Below, in pieces: positions 25,997 through 36,757 of a stretch of DNA of 64,000 bases (positions are counted from its first letter, which is position 1; each line of letters opens with the position of its first letter). Both the position numbers and the translations under genes were made by a program. Source of the DNA: Mesorhizobium sp. (lineage in GTDB: Bacteria; Pseudomonadota; Alphaproteobacteria; Rhizobiales; Rhizobiaceae); contig NZ_JANJTZ010000050.1 of the NCBI RefSeq assembly GCF_024710845.1, forward strand, positions 1 to 64,000. The letters run 5' to 3'. The notes beneath the pieces are model-generated. The model ran no database searches and was not told where the DNA came from. It worked only from the letters and a program-made list of their open reading frames with translations.

Positions 25997-26075
25997 ATCT
26001 ACGTGCGGCAGTCTCCGCCGTCTTCGGGCGCCGGCGATGGACGAAACGCGGGGGACCCGCACTAGTAAAGGGTGA

Positions 26076-26420
<345 letters not shown>

Positions 26421-26450
26421 GCCGCCATTCCCGATTTCATGGAGAGAAGC

Positions 26451-27830
26451 ATGACCATAATGAAACGACTTGCGCCAATGGCGCGCACGGCGGCGCTCGG
26501 CGCGCTTGCCCTGGGGGCGATGGGGACCCTCGCCGCTTTCGCCCAGGAAGCCGCTCCTGCCGCGACCGACGCGGCCGCTGCTGCGGCGCCCGCACCGACG
26601 ATGGACAAGGGCGACACCGCCTGGATGATGGTCTCGACCATCCTTGTCCTGTTCATGATCCTGCCCGGTCTCGCGCTGTTCTATGGCGGCCTCGTCCGCT
26701 CCAAGAACATGCTGTCCGTGCTCATGCAGTGCACCATGATCACCGCCACGGTGATCATCGTCTGGGTGTTCTGGGGCTACTCGATGGCCTTCGGCGATGC
26801 GCCGAGCGCTTACTGGGGCGGCCTTGGCAAGGCGTTCCTCTCCGGCGTGACCGCAGACAGCCAAGCCGCGACCTTCACCGCCGGCGTCGTCATCCCGGAA
26901 TATGTCTTCATCTGCTTCCAGATGACCTTCGCCTGCATCACCCCGGCCCTGATCATCGGCGCCTTCGCCGAGCGTATCAAGTTCCGCGCGGTGCTGCTTT
27001 TCGTCGTCCTTTGGGTCACCGTCGTCTACTTCCCGATCGCTCACATGGTGTGGGATTCTGACGGCCTGCTCTACGGCTGGGGTGCGCTTGACTTCGCCGG
27101 CGGCACCGTCGTGCACATCAACGCCGGCATTGCCGCGCTGATCGGCTCGATCCTCGTCGGCAAGCGCGTCGGCTACGGCAAGGACAACATGGCGCCGCAT
27201 TCGATGACGTTGACCATGGTCGGTGCCTCGATGCTGTGGGTCGGCTGGTTCGGCTTCAACGCAGGTTCCAACCTTGAAGCAACCGGCGGCGCAGCGCTTG
27301 CCATGATCAACACCTTTACCGCTACGGCCGGCGCGATCGTCGCCTGGGTGGTCATCGAAGGTTTGGTTCGCGGCAAGGCTTCCATGCTGGGTGCGGCCTC
27401 CGGCCTCGTCGCCGGTCTCGTTGCTGTCACTCCGGCTGCCGGCTTCGTCGGACCGGTCGGCGCGATCGTCCTCGGTGCTTTCGCCAGCGCCGTCTGCTAC
27501 TTCTTCGTCGCGGTGGTGAAGAACAAGTTCGGCTACGACGACTCGCTCGACGTATTCGGCATTCACGGCATCGGCGGCATCATCGGCGCCATCGGCACCG
27601 GCATCCTGAACTCCGAATCGTTTGGCGGCATCGGTTACGGCGACCTGTCCGCCGCAGCCCAGACCTGGGTCCAGATCCAGGCCGTGCTGGTCACGATCGT
27701 CTGGTGCGGTATCGGTTCGGTGATTCTCTACAAGGTCGTCGACCTGATCTTCGGCCTGCGTCCGGCGGTCGAAGCCGAACAGCAGGGCCTCGACCTCACC
27801 TCGCACGGCGAAGTGGCCTACCACTCGTAA
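26451..27830 (+). CDS. amtB: Ammonium transporter AmtB
   Basis: A 459-residue Amt/Mep/Rh channel. A cleavable signal peptide (to about FAQ-EAAP) is followed by an Ala-rich linker and eleven membrane helices. The pore twin histidines are H222 (GGTVVHINAG) and H372 (DVFGIHGIGG). The ATG at 26451 follows GGAGAG; an ATG 12 nt upstream is less well placed. It lies 30 nt downstream of glnK, in the same operon. Confidence 0.96.
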   Translation: MTIMKRLAPMARTAALGALALGAMGTLAAFAQEAAPAATDAAAAAAPAPTMDKGDTAWMMVSTILVLFMILPGLALFYGGLVRSKNMLSVLMQCTMITATVIIVWVFWGYSMAFGDAPSAYWGGLGKAFLSGVTADSQAATFTAGVVIPEYVFICFQMTFACITPALIIGAFAERIKFRAVLLFVVLWVTVVYFPIAHMVWDSDGLLYGWGALDFAGGTVVHINAGIAALIGSILVGKRVGYGKDNMAPHSMTLTMVGASMLWVGWFGFNAGSNLEATGGAALAMINTFTATAGAIVAWVVIEGLVRGKASMLGAASGLVAGLVAVTPAAGFVGPVGAIVLGAFASAVCYFFVAVVKNKFGYDDSLDVFGIHGIGGIIGAIGTGILNSESFGGIGYGDLSAAAQTWVQIQAVLVTIVWCGIGSVILYKVVDLIFGLRPAVEAEQQGLDLTSHGEVAYHS

Positions 27831-27902
27831 GACGAGACATTTCCGGCGCGGGCATCGTCCGCGCCGGCGTCCTCCCGACGACGGCTTGGCCGTCGCAACT
27901 TC

Positions 27903-27926
27903 AGCCCGGCTCCGGCCGGGCTTTTT
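27903..27926 (+). terminator. amtB terminator
   Basis: The stem AGCCCGGC (27903-27910) / GCCGGGCT (27915-27922) with a TCCG loop is followed by TTTT. Confidence 0.88.
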
Positions 27927-27945
27927 CTCGTCCGGCGTCGCATGG

Positions 27946-27960
27946 TTAATGCGACCTTAA
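27946..27960. promoter_or_regulatory. CtrA-type box upstream of ftsK
   Basis: TTAA-TGCGACC-TTAA is a perfect TTAA-N7-TTAA CtrA recognition motif, within the palindrome GGTTAA...TTAACC, 79 bp before the ftsK ATG. It suggests cell-cycle control of ftsK by the CtrA response regulator. Confidence 0.7.
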
Positions 27961-28038
27961 CCATCCCCCCGCTACCTTCGTCCACATTGCGCGCCGTGCG
28001 ATCCGGCGCCTTTTTGCGCGATCAAGACGGGGTTCTCC

Positions 28039-30621
28039 ATGCGCTCCACCAGTCCGACCGGTTCCGCCCTGATGGACAGCGGCGCAGGCCTTGCGGCCTT
28101 TGCCCGCAGGCAGGCGGAGCGATTGGGGGGTCTTGGACTGATTCTCCTCTCCGTTGCCGGCGTCGGCAGCCTTGCGACCTGGAACGTCCAGGACCCGAGC
28201 TTCAGCCACGCCACCGACAATCCCGTCACCAACGCGCTCGGCTACCCGGGCGCGGTCTATTCCGACATCGCGATGCAGTTCTTCGGGCTGGGCGCGCTCC
28301 TCACGCTCCTGCCGCTGCTGGCCTGGGGCATCCTCTTCCTCTCGGCCCGCGGCATCGACCGCATGCCGAGGCGCGCACTCGCCTGGTTCGGCGCTTCCGT
28401 CCTGACGGCCGGCGTGGTGGGCTGCGTCGAGCCTCCGGCGAGCTGGCCGCTGCCGTCGGGCCTCGGCGGCGTCTTCGGCGACCTCGTGCTGAAACTGCCG
28501 TCTCTCGCGCTCGGTGGCTACCCGACGGGCATCGCGGCAATGCTGATCGCGGTCGTCCTCGCCGGCCCCACGCTCTGGCTTCTCGCCTTCGCTTCGGGCG
28601 TCATCGGCAGGCAGGCAGTCACGCATGACCGTCCGGCATCACGCAAGGCGGCCCGCGAGGACGACGCGCTCTACGCCGAAGACGACGATGACGAGGAAAA
28701 CGGCGGCGTGCTGGCGCTCGGAGCGATCGTCCATATGTGGCTGTCGGGCCGCGCCTGGATCCGCCGCCACTTCGGCCGCGCACAGGAACGGCGCCTGCCG
28801 GAACCGGCCGTCGCGGTGCGCCGCGAGGCTGCGCCCGTCCGGTCGTCGCAGCGCATCGAGCCCGGGTTCGACACGCAGCCGGCGATGCCGCCGTCGGCGC
28901 GGTTCGAAGACGACAGCGATTTGGAAGACTATGACGAGGCGGATTTCGCCGAAGCCGGAGAGCCGGCGGCCCCCGGCCGCCAGGTCACCGCCGCAGGCGT
29001 GGCCCGGGTCGTCGCGCCCGCGGCGCGTCCCGTCCAGGGCTCCCGCGTCAAGCGCGAGGCGCAGACCTCGATGCTCGCAAGCAACGATTTCGAGATGCCG
29101 CCGATCCACTTCCTGTCCGAGCCGAAGAACGTCTCGAAGGACCCCTCGCTGTCCAAGGATGCGCTGGAGCAGAACGCCCGCCTGCTCGAAGGCGTGCTTG
29201 AGGATTTCGGCGTCAAGGGCGAGATCATTCATGTCCGCCCGGGTCCGGTCGTCACCCTCTACGAGCTCGAGCCGGCGCCGGGCATCAAGTCGAGCCGCGT
29301 TATCGGCCTTGCCGACGATATCGCCCGCTCGATGAGCGCGATCGCCTGCCGTGTCGCCGTCGTCCCCGGCCGCAACGCCATCGGCATCGAATTGCCGAAC
29401 GCCAGGCGCGAGACCGTCTATCTGCGCGAGATCCTCGCCAGCCGCGATTTCGAGCAGACCAAGGCGCGGCTTGCGCTGGCGCTCGGCAAGACGATCAATG
29501 GCGAGGCCGTCATCGTCGACATCGCCAAGATGCCGCACGTGCTGGTCGCCGGCACCACCGGCTCGGGCAAGTCGGTGGCGATCAACACCATGATCCTGTC
29601 CCTGCTCTACCGCATGACCCCGGATCAGTGCCGGCTGATCATGATCGATCCCAAGATGCTGGAACTCTCGGTCTATGACGGCATCCCGCATCTGCTGACC
29701 CCCGTCGTCACCGATCCGAAGAAGGCCGTCGTCGCGCTCAAATGGACCGTGCGCGAGATGGAGGACCGCTACCGCAAGATGTCCAAGGTGGGCGTGCGCA
29801 ACATCGACGGCTTCAACGCCCGCGTCGCCGAGGCGTCGAAGAAGGGCGAGCGCATCTCGCGCACCGTCCAGACCGGTTTCGACCGCGACACCGGCGAGGC
29901 GATCTACGAGACAGAGCATCTCGACCTCGATCCTATGCCGTTCATCGTCGTCGTCATCGACGAGATGGCCGACCTGATGATGGTCGCCGGAAAGGATATC
30001 GAGGGCGCCGTCCAGCGCCTGGCGCAGATGGCCCGCGCCGCCGGCATCCACGTCATCATGGCGACGCAGCGACCGTCGGTCGACGTCATCACCGGCACGA
30101 TCAAGGCGAACTTCCCGACCCGCATCTCCTTCCAGGTGACGTCGAAGATCGACAGCCGCACCATTCTCGGCGAGCAGGGCGCGGAGCAGCTGCTCGGCAT
30201 GGGCGACATGCTCTACATGGCCGGCGGCGGGCGTATCCAGCGCGTCCACGGCCCCTTCGTCGCCGACGACGAGGTCGAGAAGGTCGTCAGCCACCTCAAG
30301 CTGCAGGGCGTTCCGCAATATCTCGACGCCATCATCGAGGACGACGGCGAAGACGACGAGGATGGCGGCGGACGGAACGGATCGGGCGGGGGCGGCGTTT
30401 CGGGTGTATTCGAGGAGTCCGAGGATCCCTATGACCAGGCGGTGGCCGTGGTGCTGCAGGACGGCAAGGCGTCCACCAGCTACATCCAGCGCCGGCTCGG
30501 CATCGGCTACAACCGCGCCGCCTCGATCATCGAGAAGATGGAGAAGGAAGGCATCGTCGGCCCGGCCAATCACGCCGGCAAGCGCGAGATTCTGGTGCCG
30601 ACCGAAAAGGACAAGATGTAG
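28039..30621 (+). CDS. ftsK: DNA translocase FtsK
   Basis: An 860-residue FtsK/SpoIIIE. An N-terminal membrane domain of about four helices (residues ~30-195) is followed by a charged linker with an acidic run (YAEDDDDEE near 215) and then the motor with Walker A GTTGSGKS (505-512) and Walker B '[14 protein letters not shown]'. The C-terminal winged-helix gamma domain ([19 protein letters not shown]) reads KOPS. It pumps chromosome termini at the division septum and activates XerCD at dif; a xerC-type gene is at 49678. An acidic/Gly-rich spacer precedes the gamma domain. Confidence 0.96.
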   Translation: MRSTSPTGSALMDSGAGLAAFARRQAERLGGLGLILLSVAGVGSLATWNVQDPSFSHATDNPVTNALGYPGAVYSDIAMQFFGLGALLTLLPLLAWGILFLSARGIDRMPRRALAWFGASVLTAGVVGCVEPPASWPLPSGLGGVFGDLVLKLPSLALGGYPTGIAAMLIAVVLAGPTLWLLAFASGVIGRQAVTHDRPASRKAAREDDALYAEDDDDEENGGVLALGAIVHMWLSGRAWIRRHFGRAQERRLPEPAVAVRREAAPVRSSQRIEPGFDTQPAMPPSARFEDDSDLEDYDEADFAEAGEPAAPGRQVTAAGVARVVAPAARPVQGSRVKREAQTSMLASNDFEMPPIHFLSEPKNVSKDPSLSKDALEQNARLLEGVLEDFGVKGEIIHVRPGPVVTLYELEPAPGIKSSRVIGLADDIARSMSAIACRVAVVPGRNAIGIELPNARRETVYLREILASRDFEQTKARLALALGKTINGEAVIVDIAKMPHVLVAGTTGSGKSVAINTMILSLLYRMTPDQCRLIMIDPKMLELSVYDGIPHLLTPVVTDPKKAVVALKWTVREMEDRYRKMSKVGVRNIDGFNARVAEASKKGERISRTVQTGFDRDTGEAIYETEHLDLDPMPFIVVVIDEMADLMMVAGKDIEGAVQRLAQMARAAGIHVIMATQRPSVDVITGTIKANFPTRISFQVTSKIDSRTILGEQGAEQLLGMGDMLYMAGGGRIQRVHGPFVADDEVEKVVSHLKLQGVPQYLDAIIEDDGEDDEDGGGRNGSGGGGVSGVFEESEDPYDQAVAVVLQDGKASTSYIQRRLGIGYNRAASIIEKMEKEGIVGPANHAGKREILVPTEKDKM

Positions 30622-30710
30622 CGGGGGCTTGGCCGTCGCCGCAGTCGCGCCCAACTAAAGCCCAACTGGAAGCCTATCCGCACCAACGAACCGACAGGAG
30701 ACCGGCGCAG

Positions 30711-31415
30711 ATGACCACCGCAACCCAACAGCCCCTCAGCCTCGTGCGCGGCCTTGCGCGGCATGCCCTGCGGCTCGGCGCGGCGCTCTCGGTCGCAGGC
30801 CTCGTTGCCGGTCTTGCCGGAACGGTACACCAGCCTCTGGCTCCGGTCGCGGCCGCCTACGCCGCTTCCGACGCGGCGCAGAAGATTGCCGACCATTTCT
30901 CCAGCATCCAGACCATGGCCGGCGAGTTCGTGCAGTTCGGCCCGCGTGGCGAGAAGACCGGCGGCAAGTTCTATATCCAGCGCCCCGGCAAGATCCGCTT
31001 CAACTACGAGGCACCGTCGGCCTACCGGGTCGTGGCGGACGGCAACTCGGTGGTGATCAGCAATACGAAGTTGAGGACCGCCGATCTCTATCCCTTGTCC
31101 AAGACCCCGCTGAAGCTCCTTCTCGACGAACGCATCGACCTCTCCGGTAAGAAGGTGCAGAAGGTGACCGAGGATCCCGACCTCACCACCATCGTGCTGG
31201 CCGACAAGTCTGTGTTCGGCAATTCGCGCATCACCATGATGTTCGATCCGAAGTCCAACGAGCTGCGCCAGTGGACGATCACCGACGCGCAGGGCAAGGA
31301 CACGACGGTGATGATCTTCAACGTCCAGTCTGGGGTGAAGCTCGACCCGAAGTTCTTCGAGATCGACTATCGCAAGGTCGACGAGATGAACCAGGCGATG
31401 GGCGGCAATCGCTGA
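30711..31415 (+). CDS. lolA: LolA-family outer-membrane lipoprotein carrier
   Basis: A 234-residue periplasmic LolA-type protein. It has an unusually long N-terminal region with a hydrophobic export segment (residues ~22-50, ending AAAYAAS). The LolA core follows ('IQTMAGEFVQFGPRGEKTGGKF', written here from IQTMAGEF to GEKTGGKF, and 'RPGKIRFNYEAPS'). It shuttles lipoproteins from LolCDE to the outer membrane. The ftsK-lolA order is typical of alphaproteobacteria. Confidence 0.9.
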   Translation: MTTATQQPLSLVRGLARHALRLGAALSVAGLVAGLAGTVHQPLAPVAAAYAASDAAQKIADHFSSIQTMAGEFVQFGPRGEKTGGKFYIQRPGKIRFNYEAPSAYRVVADGNSVVISNTKLRTADLYPLSKTPLKLLLDERIDLSGKKVQKVTEDPDLTTIVLADKSVFGNSRITMMFDPKSNELRQWTITDAQGKDTTVMIFNVQSGVKLDPKFFEIDYRKVDEMNQAMGGNR

Positions 31416-31422
31416 GCGCGAC

Positions 31423-31455
31423 CTTTCCATTGGAAAGCGACTTCGCTTCCTTGTC
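31423..31455. other. Overlapping alternative hairpins
   Basis: CTTTCCA-T-TGGAAAG (31423-31437) overlaps a second possible stem formed by GGAAAGCG and CGCTTCC (to about 31451) in the 89-bp lolA-xthA gap. Probably a simple mRNA end structure. Confidence 0.35.
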
Positions 31456-31504
31456 TTGAGCCCCTCCGGCTGGCAGGTTCCGCGCGATTCCGCCGGAACC
31501 CGAG

Positions 31505-32308
31505 ATGACGCTTTCGCTCGCCACCTGGAACATCAATTCCGTCCGCCTGCGCCTGCCGCTGGTGACGGAGTTCCTGCGCCGCTATGCGCCGGACATCCTG
31601 TGCCTGCAGGAGATCAAGTGCCCGGAGGAGTTCTTCCCCTACCAGGCGTTCCATGACGCGGGATACGCTCATGTCACGATCAGCGGCCAGAAGGGCTATC
31701 ACGGCGTGGCCACGATCTCGCGCCTGCCGATCGAACTGGTCGAGCGCCGGGACTTCTGCGCCAAGGGCGATTGCCGCCATCTGTCGACCACCTTCGAGGC
31801 GGGCGGGCTGAAGGTGATGCTGCACAATTTCTACGTCCCCGCCGGCGGCGACGAGCCCGACCCGGAGATCAACCCGAAGTTCCGTCACAAGCTCGATTTT
31901 ATCGAGGAGATGCGGCTGGTCACGGCCGGCAGCGACGACGCGACCGCTTCGATCCTCGTGGGCGACCTCAACATCGCGCCGCTCGAAGCCGATGTCTGGT
32001 CGCACAAGCAGCTGCTCAAGGTGGTCAGCCACACGCCTGTCGAGACGGCGGGGCTGGAATCGATGCGGACCGCCGGCGGCTGGATCGACCTGATGCGCCA
32101 GGCGATCCCGGAGCCGGAAAAGATCTACACTTGGTGGAGCTACCGCGCCGCCGACTGGGACGCGGCCGACAAGGGCCGCAGGCTCGACCACATCTGGGGC
32201 TCGGCTAACCTTGCCCCCAGGCTCAGAGGTATCGAGATCCTCCGCCACGCCCGCGGCTGGGATCGCCCGTCCGACCATGTGCCCGTGATCGCGACGTTCG
32301 AGATGTAG
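31505..32308 (+). CDS. xthA: Exodeoxyribonuclease III
   Basis: A 267-residue Xth-type AP endonuclease. Motifs run in order: LATWNINSVRLR, CLQEIKC (metal-binding Glu), 'VPAGGDEPDPE', 'VGDLNIAP' (Asp/Asn), and C-terminal 'RLDHIWGS' and 'SDHVPVIATF' (catalytic His). It repairs abasic sites and 3' blocked ends. Confidence 0.94.
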   Translation: MTLSLATWNINSVRLRLPLVTEFLRRYAPDILCLQEIKCPEEFFPYQAFHDAGYAHVTISGQKGYHGVATISRLPIELVERRDFCAKGDCRHLSTTFEAGGLKVMLHNFYVPAGGDEPDPEINPKFRHKLDFIEEMRLVTAGSDDATASILVGDLNIAPLEADVWSHKQLLKVVSHTPVETAGLESMRTAGGWIDLMRQAIPEPEKIYTWWSYRAADWDAADKGRRLDHIWGSANLAPRLRGIEILRHARGWDRPSDHVPVIATFEM

Positions 32309-32332
32309 GGCGGCCGGCAGGTCTGGGCCGCT

Positions 32333-32360
32333 GTCCTTCTCCCCTTTGTGGGAGAAGGAC
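32333..32360. repeat. Intergenic palindrome, GGGAGAAGG type
   Basis: A perfect 11-bp stem GTCCTTCTCCC / GGGAGAAGGAC with a CTTTGT loop, between the convergent xthA and aldehyde dehydrogenase genes. It is a second copy of the 10696-10721 element. Confidence 0.8.
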
Positions 32361-32383
32361 GCGCCGGGCTCCCCGCGCCTTCG

Positions 32384-33811
32384 TCAGGAATGCGCGATCA
32401 TCACGTGGCGGACGGCAGTGTAGTCCTCCAGTGCGTAGAGCGACATGTCCTTGCCGTAGCCCGACTGCTTCAGGCCGCCATGCGGCATCTCGTTGACCAG
32501 GGCGAAGTGGGTGTTGACCCAGGTGCAGCCGTACTGCAGCCGCGACGCGGTCGACACCGCGCGTCCGACATCCCTGGTCCAGACCGAGGAGGCGAGGCCG
32601 TAGTCGCTGTCGTTGGCCCAGGTCACCGCCTCGTCAACGTCCGAGAACCGCGTCACCGAAACCACAGGCCCAAACACCTCGCGCCGCACGATCTCGTCTT
32701 CCTGCAGCGCGCCGGCCACAACTGTCGGCTGGTAGAAATAGCCGTCGCCTTCGCCGGGCTTCCCGCCGGTGGTGATCTCGATATGCTTCTGCTCCGAGGC
32801 GCGCTCGACGAACGACGCGACCCGATCGCGCTGGCGCTTGGAGATCAGCGGACCAATCTCGTTTTCGGTATCGTCCGGCTGGTTGAACTTGATCGTCGAG
32901 ACGGCGGAGGAGAGGTCCGCGACCAGCCTGTCGTAGACCTTCTTGCCCGCATAGATACGACAGGCGGCCGTGCAGTCCTGACCGGCATTGTAATAGCCGA
33001 AAGCGCGCAGCCCGCTCACCACCGCGTCGATGTCGGCATCGTCGAAGACAATTACCGGCGCCTTGCCGCCGAGTTCAAGATGCGTCCGCTTCACCGTTTT
33101 CGACGCCGCCTGCAGGATCTTCTTGCCCGTCGCCACGTCGCCGGTGATCGAGATCATGTTGACCTTGGGATGGTTGATCAGCGCGTTGCCGACCGTCTCG
33201 CCGCGGCCGAGCACGACGTTGACCACGCCCTCGGGCAGCACGTCGGCAAGGATCTTCGCCAGCTTCAGCGCCGTCAGTGGCGTCTGTTCGGACGGCTTGA
33301 AGACGACCGTGTTGCCGCCCGCGATCGCCGGCGCCAGTTTCCACGCCATCATCATCAGCGGATAGTTCCAGGGTGCGATCGAGGCGACGATGCCGATCGG
33401 ATCGCGGCGCACCATCGAGGTCATGCCGGGCATGTATTCGCCGGCTGCCACCGCGGGCATCGACCGAACCGCACCGGCGAAGAAGCGGTAGCAGTCGACG
33501 ATGGCCGGCAGTTCGTCGTTGAGCACCGCGTTGATCGGCTTGCCGCAATTGAGTGCCTCGAGCATGGCGAAGGCCTGCGCCTCGGCCTCGATGCGGTCGG
33601 CGATCTTCAGCAGATAGCCCGAGCGCTGGCCGGGCGTGGTGCGGGACCACGTCGCAAACGCCTTCTCGGCGGCGGCCACCGCAGCTTCGATCTGGCCCTG
33701 CGACGCCTCCGGGATGTCGAGGATCGTCTCGCCCGTCTTCGGGTTGAAGATCTTCTCGTCCGTCTCGGTCCCCGCCTCGAAGGCCGATCCGATCAGCATC
33801 TGGGTGTCCAT
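32384..33811 (-). CDS. patD: Gamma-aminobutyraldehyde dehydrogenase
   Basis: A 475-residue NAD-dependent aldehyde dehydrogenase with catalytic C280 ([11 protein letters not shown]) and E246 (LELGGKAP). Length and start fit PatD/YdcW, which oxidises 4-aminobutanal from putrescine to GABA. It is the last gene of a ydcSTUVW-type operon, 21 nt after the ydcV-like permease. The E. coli operon has the same five-gene order, which strengthens the call. Confidence 0.9.
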   Translation of the reverse strand: MDTQMLIGSAFEAGTETDEKIFNPKTGETILDIPEASQGQIEAAVAAAEKAFATWSRTTPGQRSGYLLKIADRIEAEAQAFAMLEALNCGKPINAVLNDELPAIVDCYRFFAGAVRSMPAVAAGEYMPGMTSMVRRDPIGIVASIAPWNYPLMMMAWKLAPAIAGGNTVVFKPSEQTPLTALKLAKILADVLPEGVVNVVLGRGETVGNALINHPKVNMISITGDVATGKKILQAASKTVKRTHLELGGKAPVIVFDDADIDAVVSGLRAFGYYNAGQDCTAACRIYAGKKVYDRLVADLSSAVSTIKFNQPDDTENEIGPLISKRQRDRVASFVERASEQKHIEITTGGKPGEGDGYFYQPTVVAGALQEDEIVRREVFGPVVSVTRFSDVDEAVTWANDSDYGLASSVWTRDVGRAVSTASRLQYGCTWVNTHFALVNEMPHGGLKQSGYGKDMSLYALEDYTAVRHVMIAHS

Positions 33812-33832
33812 GAGGTAGTCCTCCTTGAAATT

Positions 33833-34648
33833 CTACTTTCCGCTGCCGGCGATCTGGTCGCCGTCGCGGGTGAGGTAATAGGCCGCCAGGATCGGCAGGA
33901 AGGTCACGATGACCACCACCATGGCGACGACATTGGTGACCGGCCGCTGTCGCGGCCGCACGAGCTCTTCCAGCATCCAGATCGGCAGCGTCTGCTGCTG
34001 GCCGGCGGTGAAGGTGGTGACGATGACCTCGTCGAATGACAGCGCAAACGCGAGCATGCCGCCCGCCACCAGCGCGGTGCCGATGTTCGGCAGAATCACG
34101 TGTCGGAATGTCTGGAACGCGTCCGCGCCGAGGTCCATCGACGCCTCGATCATCGATCCGGACGTGCGCCGGAAACGCGCGACCGCATTGTTATAGACCA
34201 CCACCACGCAGAAGGTCGCGTGGCCGAGCACGATCGTCCAGAACGAGAACGGTATCTCCGCCAGGCTGAACGCCGACCGCAGCGCAATGCCGGTGATGAT
34301 GCCGGGCAGCGCGATCGGCAGGATGACGAGCAGCGAGATCGTCTCGCGGCCGAAGAAGGACGTGCCCGAGATCGCCGCCGCGCACAGCGTGCCGAGGATC
34401 AGCGCGATCACCGTCGAGATCGCGGCCACCTGAACGGACAGCGTCAGCGCCTCCCACACGTCCGGCCGGTTCCAGGTCACCGCGAACCATTGCGTCGTGA
34501 AGCCCGGCGGCGGCCAGACATAGCTCTTCTCCTCCGTCGTGAAGGCGTAGACGAAGATGATCAGGATCGGCAGGTGCAGGAACAAGAGCCCCGCCGCGGC
34601 GGCGATCTTGAGGCCAATAGGGGCACGCTGGGTGCGGTCAGAGGGCAT
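33833..34648 (-). CDS. ydcV: Polyamine-type ABC permease (YdcV-like)
   Basis: A 271-residue binding-protein-dependent permease with six membrane helices and the cytoplasmic EAA loop '[20 protein letters not shown]'. PotC/PotI/YdcV subfamily. Its start overlaps the end of the upstream permease by 11 nt. It pairs with the 34638-35603 permease to form the channel. Confidence 0.9.
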   Translation of the reverse strand: MPSDRTQRAPIGLKIAAAAGLLFLHLPILIIFVYAFTTEEKSYVWPPPGFTTQWFAVTWNRPDVWEALTLSVQVAAISTVIALILGTLCAAAISGTSFFGRETISLLVILPIALPGIITGIALRSAFSLAEIPFSFWTIVLGHATFCVVVVYNNAVARFRRTSGSMIEASMDLGADAFQTFRHVILPNIGTALVAGGMLAFALSFDEVIVTTFTAGQQQTLPIWMLEELVRPRQRPVTNVVAMVVVIVTFLPILAAYYLTRDGDQIAGSGK

Positions 34649-35603
34649 CGAAGGCCCCCTGCCGCTTGGCGAACCAGAGGTAGAAGCCCATCACCACGAT
34701 CGGCACCACGGTGAAGGCGGCGGCGAGCGGGATGTTGCCCGCCGTGCCTTGGTGGGCATAGACCGCCTGGCCGATGAACAGCCGCGACGTGCCGATGATC
34801 TGCGGGATGATGTAGTCGCCCATGGTGAGCGAGAAGGTGAAGATCGAGCCGGCGATGACGCCCGGCATCGCCAGCGGCAGGATCACGTTCCGGAACGTCT
34901 GGCGCGGTGCGGCGCCGAGGTCGGCCGACGCCTCGATGAGGTTGCCGGGCACCCTCTCGAGTGCGGCCTGCATCGGCAGGATCATGAACGGCATCCAGAC
35001 ATAGAGGAAGACGAGGAAGGTGCCGGTGTAGGAAACCGACAGCGAATTACCGCCGACGATCGGCAGCGCCAGCCATGCATCGAGCACGAAGGTCAGGTGC
35101 AGCTTGGCGAAGATCCAGTTGAGGATGCCTTCCTTGGCGAGGATCAGCTTCCACGCATAGACCTTGACCAGATAGCTCGACCACAGCGGCAGCATGACGC
35201 CGAGATAGAACGCCGCCTTCCACTTCCCCTTGGCGTAGCGCGCCGCGTAGTAGGCGATCGGAAAGGCGACGATCGCCGAGGCGACGGTCACCAGCGCCGC
35301 CATCAGGACCGTGCGCACGACGATGTCGACGTTTTGCGGCAGGAACAGTTCGCCGTAGGTCTTGAGCGTGAAATCGCGGTTGATCAGCCCGGAGAACTCG
35401 TCGATCGCAAAGAAGCTCTGCAGCAGGAGCGCGAACAGCGAGCCGATATAGATGATGCCGAGCCACAGCACCGGCGGTGTCAGCATCAGGACCAGGAACA
35501 TGGTCGGGTGCCGCCAGACCCAGTCCGACATCGCGCCGAACACGCCCCCGCGGCCGGCGAGGATGGCGGGAGCATGTCTCGTGTCGGCGGCGAGCGCGCT
35601 CAT
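34638..35603 (-). CDS. ydcU: Polyamine-type ABC permease (YdcU-like)
   Basis: A 321-residue PotB/PotH/YdcU-type permease. An extended cytoplasmic N-terminus (about 30 residues) precedes the first helix. The EAA loop is '[20 protein letters not shown]'. It overlaps ydcT by 4 nt and ydcV by 11 nt, so the three are tightly coupled. Confidence 0.9.
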   Translation of the reverse strand: MSALAADTRHAPAILAGRGGVFGAMSDWVWRHPTMFLVLMLTPPVLWLGIIYIGSLFALLLQSFFAIDEFSGLINRDFTLKTYGELFLPQNVDIVVRTVLMAALVTVASAIVAFPIAYYAARYAKGKWKAAFYLGVMLPLWSSYLVKVYAWKLILAKEGILNWIFAKLHLTFVLDAWLALPIVGGNSLSVSYTGTFLVFLYVWMPFMILPMQAALERVPGNLIEASADLGAAPRQTFRNVILPLAMPGVIAGSIFTFSLTMGDYIIPQIIGTSRLFIGQAVYAHQGTAGNIPLAAAFTVVPIVVMGFYLWFAKRQGAFDAL

Positions 35604-36598
35604 GCCGGCTCGTCCATCACATGCACGTGGTCGCGGTTGAAGGTCAGCACAACGTCATCGCCTGGCGAAGGCAGCGCGCCGCCGGAATCGACGACCGCGT
35701 GCAGGCGCAACCCTTCCGCGTCGAGCGACACACGCGTTCCCGCGCCGAGATAATTCAGCGCCGCGACCCGCGCCGGCACGCCGTCGCCGGCGGTCTGCGC
35801 GAGGATGCGAATATGCTCGGGCCGCAGGCTGCCCCAGCGCCGCTGGCCGGCATAGCGCTGCATGAAATCCGGTGGCAGGATGTTCGAGGAACCGACGAAA
35901 TCGGCCACGAAACGCGTCGCCGGCCGGCGATAGATCTCCTGCGGGCTGCCGATCTGCATGATCCTGCCGTCGTTGAAGACGGCGACGCGGTCGGCCATGG
36001 ACAGCGCTTCGCCCTGGTCGTGGGTGACGAAGACGAAGGTGATGCCGAGCTGCTTCTGCAGCGACTTCAGCTCTTCCTGCATCTGTTCGCGCAGCTTGAG
36101 GTCGAGCGCGCCGAGTGGCTCGTCGAGAAGAAGCACGCGCGGCTTGTTGACGAGCGCACGCGCCAGCGCAACGCGTTGCCGCTGGCCGCCGGACAGCTGG
36201 CCGGGCTTGCGCGCGCCGTAGCCCGGCAGCTTGACCAGCGCCAGCGCCTCGTCGGCGGCGCGGCTCCGCTCTTCGCGCCCCACGCCCTTCACCATCAGCC
36301 CGTAGGCGACGTTGTCGGCGACGTTGAGATGGGGGAAGAGCGCATAGTCCTGGAACACCGTATTGACGTTGCGCCGATAGGGCGGCACGCCGACCGCGTT
36401 CTCGCCGAAGATCTCGATACGGCCCGATGTCGGCTGCTCGAAGCCGGCAATCAGGCGCAGGCAGGTCGTCTTGCCTGAGCCCGACGGTCCGAGCATGGCG
36501 AAGAACTCGCCCTCGACGATGTCGAGGTCGACCGCGTCGACGGCGCGGACGCTGCCGAAGTGGCGCGAGACTTTGGTGAAGGAGACGGCTGGGGTCAT
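35600..36598 (-). CDS. ydcT: Polyamine-type ABC ATPase (YdcT-like)
   Basis: A 332-residue PotA/YdcT-type ATPase. Walker A is GPSGSGKTT (residues ~37-45), the signature is LSGGQRQRVALARAL, Walker B is VLLLDEPLGALD, and the H-loop is FVTHDQGEA. A C-terminal TOBE domain starts near residue 260. It is separated from ydcS by 159 bp containing a palindromic repeat, unlike the other junctions of the operon. Confidence 0.93.
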   Translation of the reverse strand: MTPAVSFTKVSRHFGSVRAVDAVDLDIVEGEFFAMLGPSGSGKTTCLRLIAGFEQPTSGRIEIFGENAVGVPPYRRNVNTVFQDYALFPHLNVADNVAYGLMVKGVGREERSRAADEALALVKLPGYGARKPGQLSGGQRQRVALARALVNKPRVLLLDEPLGALDLKLREQMQEELKSLQKQLGITFVFVTHDQGEALSMADRVAVFNDGRIMQIGSPQEIYRRPATRFVADFVGSSNILPPDFMQRYAGQRRWGSLRPEHIRILAQTAGDGVPARVAALNYLGAGTRVSLDAEGLRLHAVVDSGGALPSPGDDVVLTFNRDHVHVMDEPA

Positions 36599-36639
36599 CT
36601 ATCCGACGAAAGCGAATGCCGGTCGCCGCTTCATCCCCC

Positions 36640-36740
36640 TGCCGGGAGCCTCTCCCCGCACGCGGGAAGAGGAGAGCTGCAGCAACGCAGGCGACCCCCT
36701 CTCCCCGCGAGCGGGGAGAGGGTAAGGGTGAGGGGCAGAC
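36640..36740. repeat. REP-like palindromic element between ydcS and ydcT
   Basis: A perfect 12-bp stem CCCTCTCCCCGC (36697-36708) / GCGGGGAGAGGG (36711-36722), preceded by an imperfect copy (GCCTCTCCCCGC...GGGAAGAGG at 36648-36672) and flanked by GGTAAGGGTGAGGGGCAG. This is a repetitive intergenic element sitting inside the operon. Confidence 0.8.
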
Positions 36741-36757
36741 CTCGCGTAAGCCTTAAA

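Noticed and set aside
28639-30654. A 671-codon minus-strand frame inside ftsK
   Set aside because: Antisense shadow; ftsK motifs are intact on the plus strand.
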